DNA of 64,000 nucleotides, taken from Platycnemis pennipes (taxonomy: Eukaryota > Arthropoda > Insecta > Odonata > Platycnemididae). This document shows positions 45,560-56,989 of this stretch, piece after piece. Below the pieces are notes generated by a model. The model was not told where the DNA came from. It saw only the letters and a program-made list of their open reading frames with translations, and ran no database searches. Where the stretch lies: positions 122,693,544-122,757,543 of the forward strand of contig OW121852.1 of the NCBI GenBank assembly GCA_933228895.1, given 5' to 3'. How positions within the stretch are numbered: position 1 is the stretch's first letter; each line of letters starts with the position of its first letter. The translations under genes and the position numbers were made by a program.

Positions 45560-47095
45560 CTGTGGAATTTCTGCTATTGTTCATTTCAGCGGGTAACGCC
45601 GTTAAGGTTCTCGCGGCTAGTTCGCTATCGTTCAATTTGTTCCACTACCCATTAGTGGATAACCCAAAGAAAATGACGGGAAAGCACCCAGTCAGGTACA
45701 TCTTATTGGTAGATATTTTATGTATATACTTATTAGTACAGACGTTTTGTGTAGATTATTTCACCGTTCATAGACTAAATAAATATTTAAATACTTGATC
45801 AGTGTTATAAATAACATACATACTTTAACCTAACATGTTGTTTATCCTAATATTTATGGGTTGCTATGCAAATTTTATGTGGTGGTTATGACCAGTAATT
45901 ACTTTGATTGCTTTGAGTTTATGCTTGTTTATTTTTCAATTTATAATTTGAACGGATTGTAATCAGGCAGTAGGCAATTCAAGGAGAAATCACACGTACT
46001 TAGAAGCTTAACTATTTTGCGTCGCGTCGTAGAAAACCACATTTTTTTTAAGTCTACTAATCGCTCACTTCTACGGTTGTGGCATGTACCATCGTCTTTC
46101 GTAAATACTTAAAACAACAATAGTTGTAACTGTGACCTAGCCTTAATGAGAACGGTAAAACACCAAAATAGTTTGTTTCATCTTGATTATCGTAAATGAT
46201 TTAGAGGTGAATATCCGAATCGGGAGATAGAAAACTACAACTTAATATTTCTAGCACAATTTAATTCAGGTCATGTATCATTTATTATTACTTGTTTCAA
46301 ATCAAAACGACGAATTCTTTTGTATAAAGCGTTTTTATGGAACTATTTATTGTGTCTCTCTTTTAAAATAAACTTCACTTGGCAAAAGCATGGATACCAC
46401 ATTGCATATCGCAACATAGATACATCATTACATATCATATCAAGTCTCATTGTATTAAATATATTTCATCACTTCAAATTCATGAAATAAAATTACTTTA
46501 CCTTGAAATTCCCATTAATTCCCACGGTTGGGCCAGGAAATATTTTCGGGCTCAAACTCGGTCCTTAGACGAATTTTCCTGAATGTCAGGCATAGCTTAA
46601 TGTATTTTTCACCCCTAAAACTCAGAATATAGTCTTAAATAACAATCCTTAGAGGTGTTCTAAGAAAATTCTGACACTCATAGGTTTATGCAATGATTTT
46701 CTCATTATTATTATTATAGAAAATATCGTTTTGATTGTTACTTATGGAATAAAGATATAAACTAGTATTTAAGTGGCTATTGTGCAACGTTGTTGACGCA
46801 TGCTACGTGATTGCATCGTAAAATTAACGTGGGCCCCAATAGCTTGTATTTATTTTTTCAATTTACAACTAATCTGGGTCAAAAATAGAAAATCGGGGAT
46901 TTGCGAAAAAAGATAACGTCAAGACGAACTTAATTGGTTCTGACGTTTTCTTTATCATTGTCTTCGCACCCTCCAAGCATTGTCTTTTATAAGCATAGAT
47001 ACTTTGGAAATTTCCGCTACAGGTGGGTTTTTTGCGAAAGTACACACTGATATTGTTATTACCGATTAAGTTATTAATTAAATCATTAAGATTAC
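45560..47095. other. No recognised feature
   Basis: AT-rich sequence; frames below 90 codons without motifs. Confidence 0.45.
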
Positions 47096-47099
47096 TTAA

Positions 47100-47290
47100 T
47101 TGGCCATATCTTAAGACAAGAGAGACAAGTGAACGGAAAAATTGGAAAAGGAAGTCTCGGATGAGATATATGGAGAAAGGATGTAAAGGAGAAGAATTTA
47201 ACACGATCTGAAGAGGTTGGCAGATAGGAATGTCGAGTTGAGAGCAGCGTCAAAACAATCTTAGAATTGTTGACTGATGATGATGGCTGT
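47100..47290 (+). pseudogene. RTE-like LINE, C-terminal relic and tail
   Basis: Pieces of the RTE carboxyl end in shifting frames: RMRYMEK, then KDVKEKNLTRSEE, then LADRNVELRAASKQS and a stop. A tail with GACTGATGATGATGG follows. The order matches the tail at 9.0 kb, with at least two frameshifts. Confidence 0.55.
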
Positions 47291-47399
47291 TTTTGTACAC
47301 GTTTGCTTACATAAGCCAGAAAAGGTAGAACAACATAGTTACTTTAGGTGTCTACTGCCGATTTTTAACTTTCATCAGAGCAAAATCGACTCGAAGTAC

Positions 47400-48205
47400 G
47401 AGTAATGTAGTTCAATTAATGAAACGATTGAATTGGTTTATCACCATAGAAAGATCGAAAGAGTTGAAACCATAAGGTATTTAGGTGTAGCAATCACCAA
47501 AGATTTATCGTGGGGAAGACACATCCGGGAAATATTCGGCCGAGCGAAGAGAAAGCTAGGATTTATAAAAAGTGTACTTGGGAAATGTGATGAGAAGATA
47601 AAAGAGCGATGTTACTTTTCACTATTTAGGCCCCACCTTGAGTATTCAGCCAGTGTATGTGATCCGAATGAATTAGGTTTCATCAGAGAACTAGACAGTG
47701 TGCAGCGTAGAGCAGCTAGGTTCGTTAAAAGGTGTTACGATAGGTTGAGTAGTGTTTCAGAATTAATACAATAAATAGGGTGGAAATCATTATCATAGCG
47801 TAGGTTAAAGTACAGATTAAATCTATTAGAGAAATTTCAATCGGATAGCTTTACTAAAGATGTTAGGCACATATTAAAAACTCCAGCGTATTATGCTAGA
47901 TTCGACCATATAAATAATATTAAAGTGATAGATTGTCATACTGATAAATTCAAAATGGCATTTTTCTCCCGTACTATAAGAGAACAGAATAGGCAGAATA
48001 GCAAAGGGATAGGTAGGGGGAATATTGTAGAGTAGTCTGCAGTGCATGATGCATGTATTTAATACCTTAAATACTATAGATACTAACAATCTAGTTGCAT
48101 GAGACCCTATAGGCAACATAGTTGCATGAGACCTTGGTGAATTTCACCCCCTGCCATACACCCTCGCGGTGGTTTACAGGGTATCGTGTAGATGTAGGTG
48201 AAACT
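47400..48205 (+). pseudogene. CR1/jockey-like LINE, C-terminal half and 3' end
   Basis: The frame from 47433 reads through VETIRYLGVAITKDLSWGRH, IREIFGRAKRKLGFIKSVLG and FRPHLEYSASVCDPNELGFI to a stop at about 47774. These are the thumb and C-terminal segments that follow the FADD motif in CR1/jockey-group LINEs. After the stop the sequence continues as the C-terminal coding part seen at 12.5 kb, with stops. The 3' untranslated end includes a small duplication of TAGTTGCATGAGACC (48091 and 48120) and finishes at GGTATCGTGTAGATGTAG. 5'-truncated; the polymerase core is absent. Confidence 0.8.
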
Positions 48206-48885
48206 CCTTATCGTATTTTGTAAACGTGGAAAAAACTTGCAGAAGTTGGTGATGATGAATGCTCTTGAAAGTGGTATGCAGTGAACTAAATGGTGTGGCT
48301 TATCTGTTTCCTCGTGGTTTGCGAAAAGTTTTCGCCATGTGCACAGAAGCACTTTATGATTGAGCAATCATCTGCAGTGATAGAGGAGTTACTAACTTAC
48401 TACTTGCTTTTCATGTCTTTTTTATCTTACTTGGTTAAAAGTCAATTTAACTCCTTGTTAGTGTCACATGGTCCTGCTGTGTGGGCATAAAGAAGTTCAG
48501 GAATGAAAATCACTATCGAAAATAATGTATTTCATATTGTGTAAGATATGTTCGTGTGGGTTTCACTTCGTTTTGCGTACATTTTTGGAGCTTGCGAGTT
48601 AGTTCTCAGCAAGACTTCTTTTGCAAATCTCTCATAATAGTTTACATACAATTCTAACTTATCCGATTAAACTACACGGTTTTCTTGAAAGGTGATTTGC
48701 TATTTCCCATCATTCTAAAGTTCACTTACCAAGCTGAATCTTCAGAATATTAATACTATCTTATTATAACTGTTTAGAAGAAAAACATTGTTGGTGGTTA
48801 TCATCAGTATAGAAATTTTAAGATTGGTTAGCTATTACCCTACAGTTCCCAACTCTTTTGATTTTCAGTAATTCATCTTACATCT
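48206..48885. other. No recognised feature
   Basis: AT-rich sequence between LINE relics. Confidence 0.45.
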
Positions 48886-48889
48886 TTAC

Positions 48890-49490
48890 TCTTTATAAAG
48901 TGTCTTCGTCACTTTATAAACGTCTTCCATGTTTTGCTTTGCTCAATTTATTTGTCACTTGGTTTTCCTCGTGAACTTTTGCTTCGATTTTACTCTCCAG
49001 TATGGTACTTTACTATCCGGTGTTTCTTGAGATGTGTCCAATTTTTCGTATCATGCTATTCATTATGCTTCTCCATGGCAGTCCTTTCTTCTTCAGGTTT
49101 CGGTAGTTTTTCTTCTGTTCCAATGCTCTCGATCTGTGGAAAGCAGCAGCCCTCATGGACGTTTTTACTCTGTGCGTCCTAATCTACAGAAGCATATTCT
49201 TTGAGTAAGGAAGTAGACCCTTTATCTTTAACACATTCTTAGCTTCTACTATTCTTCGCTTGATATCAGTAGTGATTCTTCCATCCCATGTAATGCTGCT
49301 GCCGAATCAGGTTACTGTTTCCACCCCCTCTAGTTTCCTTCCAAGGAGAAGCATGTCCTATCATGCTATCTCTCTTCCGCAGACTGGTGTCATATTCTTC
49401 TTATTGACATTCATATTATATTCTAGGAGGTTTTCTATAATCCATTCAGTGTGGACTGTTGATCTTCTGGACTCTCAGCTATGATTCTGA
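48890..49490 (-). pseudogene. RTE-like LINE relic, RT thumb region
   Basis: The minus strand reads KLEGVETVT, a stop, FGSSITWDGRITTDIKRRIV, then EAKNVLKIKGLLPYSKNMLL. This corresponds to the V..F.YLGS.IT.DG....EI..RI..AK..F segment that follows the catalytic domain of RTE-like LINEs. The reading is interrupted by stops. It lies beside another RTE piece in the opposite orientation (49.7 kb), so at least two insertions are involved. Confidence 0.6.
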
Positions 49491-49689
49491 TGACGTGATG
49501 AATAATTTACCATTCGCTTGGAATTATACGAGCTTGGAGCTAAGGAAACACTTCATTTGAACGTATATCTTTGGTATTCTCCTTCGTATCAGTGAAGCAT
49601 AGACTATAGCTGCCGCAGAAAAAACGAGAATGGAAGCATTAATATCCGATGATACATAAGAATGATGAAGATAAAATGTGTTGGCCGAG

Positions 49690-49965
49690 TATTCAAAGAA
49701 AAAGTTCTCCTGAGAGTGGGTGAAGAAAAAAATGTGAGGAAAAGTCTGAAGCAAGGATGAAGCAATATAATCGATCATATTTTGAGAAAAGATGGTCTGC
49801 TCCACGGTCGTTGAGGCAAGTGAATCGGAAGAATGCCAAAGGAAAGGCTCTTGTAAGATCTATGAAGCTGGTTAAGAAATAGATGAATAATGTAATTATG
49901 ATGAGACTAGCCGATAGAAGCATCGATTGATGAGATGTGTTGAAACAATCTATGGTCAGTGCTCG
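49690..49965 (+). pseudogene. RTE-like LINE, C-terminal relic
   Basis: In frame: IIDHILRKDGLLHGR, a stop, then IGRMPKERLL. After a shift: RLADRSID, two stops, DVLKQSMV. It matches the LRHD.LL...EGK and LA.DR..WR..LKQS signature of the RTE carboxyl end. Confidence 0.5.
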
Positions 49966-50920
49966 TGACCATTATTCTAGGTCAATCTCAAATATGATCA
50001 TAATTGTATTCAATATTTACAATTCCGTGTATTTCAAACGACGCATAATCGTTGCGTTTGTTGTGTGGAAGCCCTAAATTTGGCTATTAATTAGAAGGTC
50101 GCAGTTCAAACAATTGATTTCCTCGAACTTTGCAGGCTATTTCTCGCCGCTCCTAGTCTGGGAAACGAGTCATCACCCTCTTCTCCGGCGCGCAAAATTC
50201 AGTGGCCGCATAGGCTTTGAATGTGAGCTTTACCAATCTAGCTCAGCATATCAATTTAGTCTTAAAGCTTATACTAGTTTCCAACGGAGCTCATTATTTT
50301 TCGCCAATAGAGGATATTATAAATTAGTTGTTAAGCGTAACGCTGACATTAGTTGAGTTTCAAGTGTGTACCTCACACAAATGCACCTCAAACAAGGAAT
50401 ATTAAGGGTGTTATAATGAGTGGAAGTGAAAGAAGGTAGGGTGGACAGTAACCCTAAAGGTCAGACAAAAAGATTCCTGGGAAATATTTCGATTTTTTAT
50501 TGAAATATGTTGCTTAAGTTGATTTATGCATTAATATCATATGGCAACGTAGAATGTAAGGTGCTTGCCCAAAATTAATGAAAATATTGAGAATTTGTGA
50601 ATGGTACGATTGATTCAGTCTCGAAAACAAGATTTGAGGGATAGATAACCTGCCGAATGGGTTGATTAAAAATGTCTTGCTTCTTGCGGACAATGAGAGG
50701 TCATGATAGCTAACGTAATAGTCAAATAGGTAGGGATAATATAGATGGCCTGGTTTGTAGGTCATTAAAAAAAATAAATCCTTCGTATTTCATATATTAG
50801 ATAAAATAGTTCGAAAAGAGAGGCAAATTACGTTAATGTGATATATGGATGGTTTTTCGTGAGTTTAGGTCTTTTTTTAAAAATGAAAACTATTCAACTT
50901 ACGGACGACGTTTCGGAAAT

Positions 50921-51109
50921 TTCAAGCAATCGAAAAGCAGCCATACTTTTAATTTCGACTAAACAAAAATTTTAGACACAGAAGAAAATTTATCAAAAAG
51001 GTTATTCAAAGAAATGTATCATATTAGTAAAGATCAAAATTCATGTAATAAAATAACTGACATTTGTAATTTAAGTAAAATATATAACAATTTAATGCAT
51101 CGAAATTAA
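50921..51109 (+). pseudogene. Penelope-like element protein, C-terminal end
   Basis: The frame reads FKQSKSSHTFNFD, a stop (50960-50962), TKILDTEENLSKRLFKEMYH, then ISKDQNSCNKITDICNLSKI and YNNLMHRN before the terminal stop at 51107-51109. The pattern H.F.FD..KILD.E....KR..KEM..I, then NS.NK.TD...LS.IY..L, is that of the region after the GIY-YIG endonuclease in Penelope-like proteins, recalled from family knowledge and not computed. Only about 60 residues remain. The reverse transcriptase and most of the endonuclease are gone, as expected for a 5'-truncated copy. Confidence 0.6.
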
Positions 51110-51309
51110 AACATTATAACATATAGACCTTAACAACTAATTTGTAAACAATTTCAATTATTGAACTTAAGGTATGTAAAATTTATTCCATGTAATCTTT
51201 CGACGTTAAAATTTGTAAAAAATTATATTGTAAAGTATTTTTGGCACTGTAAATATCCTTTAGATCATGTTTATTATTTTTATGTTATTGGTGGTTCATC
51301 CCATTTTTA

Positions 51310-51348
51310 GCCTTGAAGAAGGAAAAATAAAATTTCCGAAACGTCGGC
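51310..51348 (+). ncRNA. Hammerhead-like motif with core substitution
   Basis: A three-pair stem I (GCC/GGC) flanks TTGAAGA, where the conserved first core base C is T. One extra A follows, then stem II GGAAA/TTTCC, GAAA, CGT and C. The plan is complete, but the first-base change would be expected to abolish cleavage. It sits just upstream of the right arm junction, after the coding remnant. Confidence 0.35.
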
Positions 51349-51459
51349 CAGGAGTTGAATAGTTTTCATTTTTAATAAAAGACCTAAACTCACGAAAAAC
51401 CATCCATATATTAAAAATAAAGAGGTCTGGATTTCAACTTACCAGTTAATGTGATAGTT

Positions 51460-52130
51460 ATTTGTGCCGTTTAGATTAATTGAAGTGGAAGTGAGATCCC
51501 TTACTTTTATCTTAATCTTCATCGAGTTTTTGGTAAGACATTGGGTCCTTGGTTTAAAGAACTCTCAGTTGGTTTGCGAATGCTGTGCGGTGTGCTATGC
51601 TCAAAACTGCGACTGCAAAGAACTTTCTGTTGCTGGTTGCGTATCTTAACCAGGGCTTAAAGTGTACATTTCCCACTCGTATATTTTCTGTCCGATTTCT
51701 TATAAACAAATCACTAGTATAGTGTACGTTTAAATTACAATTATATACCTGTCGTACTTTATTTTCGGATCTCGACTGCCAATTTTGTGCATGTTGATAA
51801 TGTGGTTAACGAAAATAATTTTGTTCACTCTTTCCTTTTTTGTTTATATTTTTGTAAATTGAGAAATTAAATACCTACTTTTGGTAATGGTTTTCGGGCA
51901 TTCCTCCGCGTTAGGGTGTCTTTGGGCTACAACTGTGTCGCGGAGCCCGAATGCCGTTACTAATGATAATCGCCTCGGAAGCTTCACATTTAATTTAGAT
52001 ACCTACTGATTGTCATGGTTGTCTATAATAGACCTCTGATTGTAGCATGAGGTTGTAACCAGTGGTCTACCCAGTTACAGTTTCACTGTTTTCAAAGGCC
52101 TGCTGATGTTGACGCGTGTGGAATTAAAGT
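51460..52130. other. No recognised feature
   Basis: Nothing supported; mixed AT-rich sequence. Confidence 0.45.
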
Positions 52131-52137
52131 AAAAAGT

Positions 52138-52205
52138 TCGTCTACATCCACGCGACATCCTGCAAGCCACCGCGAGGGTGTGTGGCATTTCTTGTGCTCA
52201 ACCCG
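52138..52205 (-). mobile_element. CR1/jockey-like LINE 3' end, reversed (short)
   Basis: GTCTACATCCACGCGACATC, CTGCAAGCCACCGCGAGGGT and GTGTGGCATTTCTTG match the reversed LINE terminus. About 65 bp, directly followed by a SINE-like unit. Confidence 0.55.
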
Positions 52206-52214
52206 AAAATTGGT

Positions 52215-52495
52215 CTGGTTGGTGAGAGTAGAGCTCACCAACTACTAACTAAGCCCAGTGGTGTGTAAGAGAACAACCACTAACTAAAAGAACGGCGTGT
52301 AACGACCCGATACTCATCAGGGTCTGGGGACCAGATCCTTTCCCTTTACCGTCCTGGTATCCCAGAAACAACTATTACCTAGAAAATAACATAGCTTTGG
52401 TTTTGATGGATGAGTCCGAAGGCTTCGCCAGTATTTGAACCCGTGTCCACCTGCCTGCAACCCAACACTATTCACTGGGCTATCATTCCGTGCCT
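52215..52495 (-). mobile_element. tRNA-derived SINE, family D, reversed
   Basis: The minus strand starts GGCACGGAATGATAGCCCAG, an A-box-like segment, with B box GGTTCAAATAC about 50 nt later. The body includes GGGAAAGGATCTGGTCCCC and TGGTGAGCTCTACTCTCACC. The GGTGAGCTCTAC-CTCACC segment is also present in family B (17.5 kb), so the two may share a body. Confidence 0.5.
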
Positions 52496-52651
52496 TTCAG
52501 TGCTAGTAACTGCAAGAAATTGGGAATAAAGAACGGGGGATAACGGGGTCGCCCATTCGTTTGTCTTGAGATGAACAGTTACAAAAAATAACTACTAGGT
52601 TTAATTCTCTATCATCACACAATTTATATATTAATAGCTTATGCCGTACTC

Positions 52652-54100
52652 TACATCTGCATCTACATAATACCCTGCAATCCACCATAAAGGTGTATGG
52701 CAGGAGGTGAATTCTCACCAAACATGCACTACATGTCATGCATAAAATAGGATTAGTATTTATATACTGTTCTAAACTTCACTGCTTAAAAAAGATAAAA
52801 ATAGCAAAGCAAACATGCAAAAAACATGCTGTTAGTTAGGTTAGCTTTAAGTGCTAATACCAACATGCAGCTACCTATTCTATACATTGATTCACTCGTA
52901 TTGGACATATTTACCGCTATTCATATCTCTTATTGTACGAGGAAAAAAGGACATTTTGAATCTGTCAGTTCGGCAATCAATTTCTCTAATGTTGTGATTA
53001 TGTTCCAGTCTACCATAGTAAGTTGGGGTTTGCAAAATATTTTTAACATCACCAGTGAAAATATAGTCTTGGAATTTGTTTAAGAGATTAAGGCTGAATT
53101 TCAACCTGCGATCTGGCAATGATTCCCAATTTAATTCATTTAATAGACTGGTTACGCTAATAAGGTTATCGTACTGTCCCTTTACAAATCTTGCCGATCT
53201 TCGCTGCACACGTTCAAGATCATTTTTAGGCCGATTTCGTAGGGATTCCATACACTGACAATATATTCCAAATGAGGTCTTACAAGGGAATAGTAACTGA
53301 TTTCTCGTACAAGATCGTCACGTTTACCCAGTACTCTTTTGATGAATCCCAGTTTACGATTCGCTTGACCCATTATTTCACGTATGTGTTTACCCCAGGA
53401 AATATCATGTGTCAGTCTTATTCCAAGATATGTAGTGTATTCCACGTGTGTTAATTTATTATTACTTATTTGGTAAGTGCTAGGAGCAGAGCTATTCTTT
53501 TTCCGAAAATTCATTACAAGGCATTATTTAAAGTTTAATTCTAACTTTCATGCATCACACCAAATTTCGATTGCTTGTAGGTCAATATTTAAATATTCTT
53601 CATCATTTGGGCATAGAATTTCCCTGTACACTACTGCGTCATCGGCAAATAGGAGAAGCTTACTTTTTACCACCTTATGGATATCATTTATGTACAAAAT
53701 GAATAGAAGTGGACCTATCACACTACCTTGTGGGACACCCGAAGTGACTTCAATTTCCGGTGAGGTAACACCGTCCAAAACAACCTTTTGCGCCCGATCA
53801 TGCAGAAAATAATTTATCCATGATATAATGATACTGTCCAAACCGTAAGATTTTAATTTCAAGATTAGTTAGCTATGATACACCTTGTCAAAAGCTTTTT
53901 TGAAATCGAGAAATATAGCAGCCACTGGAATATTATTTTCGCCAGAAACTTAAATATCGTGGGAAAAGAGAGCAAGTTGAGTTTCACATGATCTGATCTT
54001 CCGTAAGCCATGCTGACCATTGGACAATAAATTCTGGCTATCTAGGTGTCGCGTAATTGTAGGCGGAATCCCTTGGTAAAGGAACTTAGTCTTTGAATTC
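52652..54100 (-). pseudogene. CR1/jockey-like LINE with reverse transcriptase fragment
   Basis: This is the most complete LINE here. On the minus strand, from 54100 down, the motif order is: ITRHLDSQNLLSNGQHGLRK; RSCETQLALFSHDI; LDFKKAFDKVYHS; SGVPQGSVIGPLLFILYIND; LLLFADDAVVYRE; EIWCDA; then thumb (YTTYLGIRLTHDISWGKHIR) and C-terminal (VQRRSARFVKGQYDN) segments. FADD is the catalytic motif. It is dead: in-frame stops follow SHDI, KVYHS, WCDA and LNF, and a one-base deletion in a short A run near 53235 shifts the frame. The 3' untranslated part ends at 52652 in TACATCTGCATCTACATAAT. The 5' half, with the endonuclease, is missing. Confidence 0.85.
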
Positions 54101-54104
54101 CTCT

Positions 54105-55215
54105 TCACTCATTGAGAAATTCATTTTCGCTCGTCTGATAATTCTTATTTACTTCATTGGCCGAAAGTTTTCAATGGAGCAATTTACGATATAACTGACC
54201 AAGTTTAATTGGAAATTGCTTCTCAACCCAAATCACGAACTCAGCCACATCTTGCTCTGGAATCGAGTGAATTCCTTTCCACCATCTTCCGCTGTCCTTA
54301 CCTTGCCCTGTTGCGAATCTAAATGGGCGAGGGAACCTTAAAGACGTCCCTTGCCATCTCTTTCTGTTGCTCGTGGAGGGACCAAGCGTCTTAAAGAAGA
54401 ATTTACGCGAGGTCGGGTAGGTATGTGTGCAAAAAACTCGCCTCTTCAATAGCATTTGGAAGAGAAGAGCCGAAGAATGGAGCTGTGGGAGGGAGACTGT
54501 GTTATTCATCGCGTTAGATCCGCTGAGCAATAAAATTCTCGTAAAAAAGCGATTCGGAAAATCGCGATTACCGCGCTATTTTTACCTTAATCGTGGACGG
54601 CCATTGGGTGAAGCTTCGGATTTAATGTCAAAACTTCGTCTTCCTATGGCTACGTTTTCCCCCACATATTTTGTTGGAAGCCGTATCTACACGCTTATTG
54701 TATCGGATTGTATCGCTTTTTTAAAAGCACTAAGTCCTTTAGAGTGGCTGTATGTAAGAAATTGTAGTACTGACGGTAAAAAAAAAAACTTTTCTCAACG
54801 GTTAAAATTATAATGTGTGAATAGTGCGTTTTTTAAGTAGTGAATGTCGATTGTGAATATTTAGACAATATATTGAATTTAGACCTTGCTTTTACTGACT
54901 CATTTTTGGCTTCAAAATTGGTAAAACTAGTTAGTTAGAACCAAGTCCCGAGTTTTTTTAATTAAACCAAAAATTAAGGTTTCTTGTATGAAGAATCCCT
55001 CTTTAACAGACTAAACAATTACACATTCTTTCTCAAGACTGTTTCATAGTTCAATCATTTAGTACACTTATGCTTTCCAACATTAGGTACTTTGGATGAA
55101 TGGTGATTGTGAAACAATCAGGAGACGTAAGTCGGACCCGCATTTCAGAATTTTCTTGATATATCACACTTAAAGAAGAATGGAAACATCCATGCACTTC
55201 ATTTGTTGATAGCCG
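54105..55215. other. No recognised feature
   Basis: Two opposed frames of 119 and 128 codons overlap at 54171-54813. Neither has recognisable motifs and neither continues the LINE. Confidence 0.4.
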
Positions 55216-55218
55216 AAT

Positions 55219-55428
55219 AGGTCAAATTATATATGATCTCGTTCTTTCTCGGCGAATGATATTTAAAAAACATTCTCGGGTTTCTAGCCGAGTAAGATGT
55301 TTTGTTGCTAACGTTCTAACGTGCTAACATTGCTCTGAGGACGATGGAGGAGTATTCCATCGAAACGTTAGCAACAAAACATCTTACTCGGCTAGAAACC
55401 CGAGAATGTTTTTTAAAGGTCAAATTAT
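55219..55428. mobile_element. Penelope-type inverted-repeat insertion with target duplication
   Basis: AGGTCAAATTAT at 55219-55230 recurs at 55417-55428 (12 bp). The element between has a 31-nt unpaired left tail (55231-55261, ending CGGCGAATGATA). Perfect or near-perfect arms of about 54 bp follow (from TTTAAAAAACATTCTCGGG at 55262 to its complement ending 55417). A loop of about 48 nt holds the core of a hammerhead motif. No coding remnant. Confidence 0.7.
55330..55374 (+). ncRNA. Hammerhead ribozyme candidate (best in window)
   Basis: All expected parts are present in order. Stem I is TTGCT (55330-55334) with AGCAA (55370-55374). The core is CTGAGGA, then one extra C. Stem II is GATGGA/TCCATC around GGAGTAT. 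Then come GAAA, the palindromic AC-GT stem III, and T at the cleavage position. The very short palindromic stem III suggests activity as a dimer, as known for hammerheads of Penelope-like elements and some satellites. The extra base between core and stem II departs from the textbook consensus but recurs in the other motifs here. Confidence 0.6.
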
Positions 55429-55449
55429 TTTTCATTTTATCAGAAATAA

Positions 55450-56035
55450 AATATGTAATGCCAGCTTGTCAACCTTGTAGCTTGATGTAGGTTATTGACC
55501 GAAGAGTATATTGAGAAAAACGTATTACATATATGTACTTATACCATTGGTGCTATGATTCTGGTGGTAATTTGTTGATTTTTACTAATAATAATAATTG
55601 TATTGCCCCTTTAAATATGATCCAGAATTACATAATCACTTGCATAAAACAAATAGTTGACAGGAGCTTTAGGTGACCCCTAAGGCATTTGCCTGTTGTT
55701 AGAGGCACCTTCAGGACAGAATCAATACACGTAACAAAAATGATAACTACAGATGTGACAGTATCAAAGTTAATGCAGAGAAATATTCAAAAATTAAAGT
55801 TTGATTAGCTTAGGAAAGATTTAACATGATAGGCTGATTTAATTTGATGTAGCAAACAATTGGCACAAACTAGAGAAATTATTAAAAGAGTTTTACTTAT
55901 GAAACACAAGGTTTCCCAAAAGGTTGTTTCAACGATTTTGTGTCCATATTTTTATAAGTCCTAAAAATGTGGAGACACAAAAAACTGCTTTGAAAAAAAA
56001 ACCTGCTTTGAAATAATTTTAAGGGAATGCCAAAT
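55450..56035. other. No recognised feature
   Basis: AT-rich sequence; no supported element. Confidence 0.45.
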
Positions 56036-56039
56036 ATCC

Positions 56040-56420
56040 TTATAGTTCTCAGCTAACCACCTCGAGATGTGTAGCAGGGGATGAATAATTTATAAGCACG
56101 TTCTAAGTACGCACGTATCAAATAAATATGTTGTAACTTAACAGAAAAAACTTATTACTTGCAACAGATTCGTGCTTTTTATGAATATAACTTTTATTCG
56201 CAGGTTAATTATTTCTTTGCGTTCACATATTATTTGCATAACGCTTACAGTTAGTTACTTACGATTTATTACACCTCGCAGGAAATAGACATTCCAAATC
56301 TATCTGTTCGGAAATTTATCTCTCTAATCTCGTTTTCGTGGGCGCTTCCAAAATAATATGCAAGACTAGCCAAAATATTGCGAGCGTAAACATAATACAA
56401 TTCAGATTCTAAATGACTTC
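56040..56420 (-). mobile_element. Diverged CR1/jockey-like LINE 3' part, reversed
   Basis: CTAACCACCTCGAGATGTGTAGCAGG corresponds to the reversed terminus (AGCCACC..GGTGTGTGGCAGG). Later, CATTCCAAATCTATCTGTTC and AATTTATCTCTCTAATCTC correspond to the C-terminal coding part (compare 52.95 kb). Heavily mutated, with no terminal microsatellite. Confidence 0.5.
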
Positions 56421-56589
56421 AAATATTCGGGTAAAATTATAAGTACAGTGTTCCCATCTGTTAGGTACATACAAACCTTGGAGAAAATTTACGCGCGAGA
56501 AGTATCCATTTGAATTAATAATCCAGTCCTCAATTCATAAGGTGAATACCCACTGAAAGAGTATCATGCAAATTCTCATGAATAACTAC

Positions 56590-56985
56590 AGCTATAAATT
56601 GTAGTCGAGGACGGCATGGGGCTTTAAATATTGGTTGTGTTTGAAGAGTTTTCCGCTGAACGAACAAGAGAGCGTACAAATTTCAATTATCCACGCCCGC
56701 ATTTCCATCCATGTAAAGCGTTCCGACGGAAGTGGCGCATGCAAATCCGTCATCAGCATCAATAGAATCGATACGCATCGATTTTTCGTTCGTTTTCTTC
56801 GTCCGTTTGGGACCGGAGATCGTCGGATCGCCGCATGCCTCGTTTTTGTTCTCCGTAAGCGCCCTCCCATCTCTTCAGTGTCGGGAATTAATTTTTCAAT
56901 GCGTCTGTTTTAAAAGCATTTTAAAAACAGATCGCCCGCTGATTATCTCCCGTGGTCCGCGGCAAGGGATGAGATTGAAAAGGAT
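56590..56985. other. Unique segment, moderate GC
   Basis: Opposed frames of about 90 codons overlap here. The sequence is balanced in composition and not repeated in the window. Possible host regulatory DNA; no specific motif is claimed. Confidence 0.3.
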
Positions 56986-56989
56986 TGGT

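Larger units (their letters stand above)
50832..51456. mobile_element. Penelope-like element with target duplication and coding remnant
   Basis: GTTAATGTGATA at 50832-50843 is repeated at 51445-51456 (12 bp). Inside, arms of about 90 bp pair: ATGGATGGTTTTTCGTGAG from 50846, with its complement ending at 51410. Right of the arms is an unpaired 34-nt tail (51411-51444) whose complement contains TTGAAATCCAG. The 390-bp interior is not empty. It begins with a short Penelope-type coding remnant and ends with a hammerhead-like motif, both listed separately. This is the copy that ties the palindromic insertions to Penelope-like retroelements. Confidence 0.75.

Noticed and set aside
54171..54813. Opposed 119- and 128-codon frames beside the LINE
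   Set aside because: No recognisable motif, and they do not continue the LINE reading frame. The overlap on both strands argues for chance.
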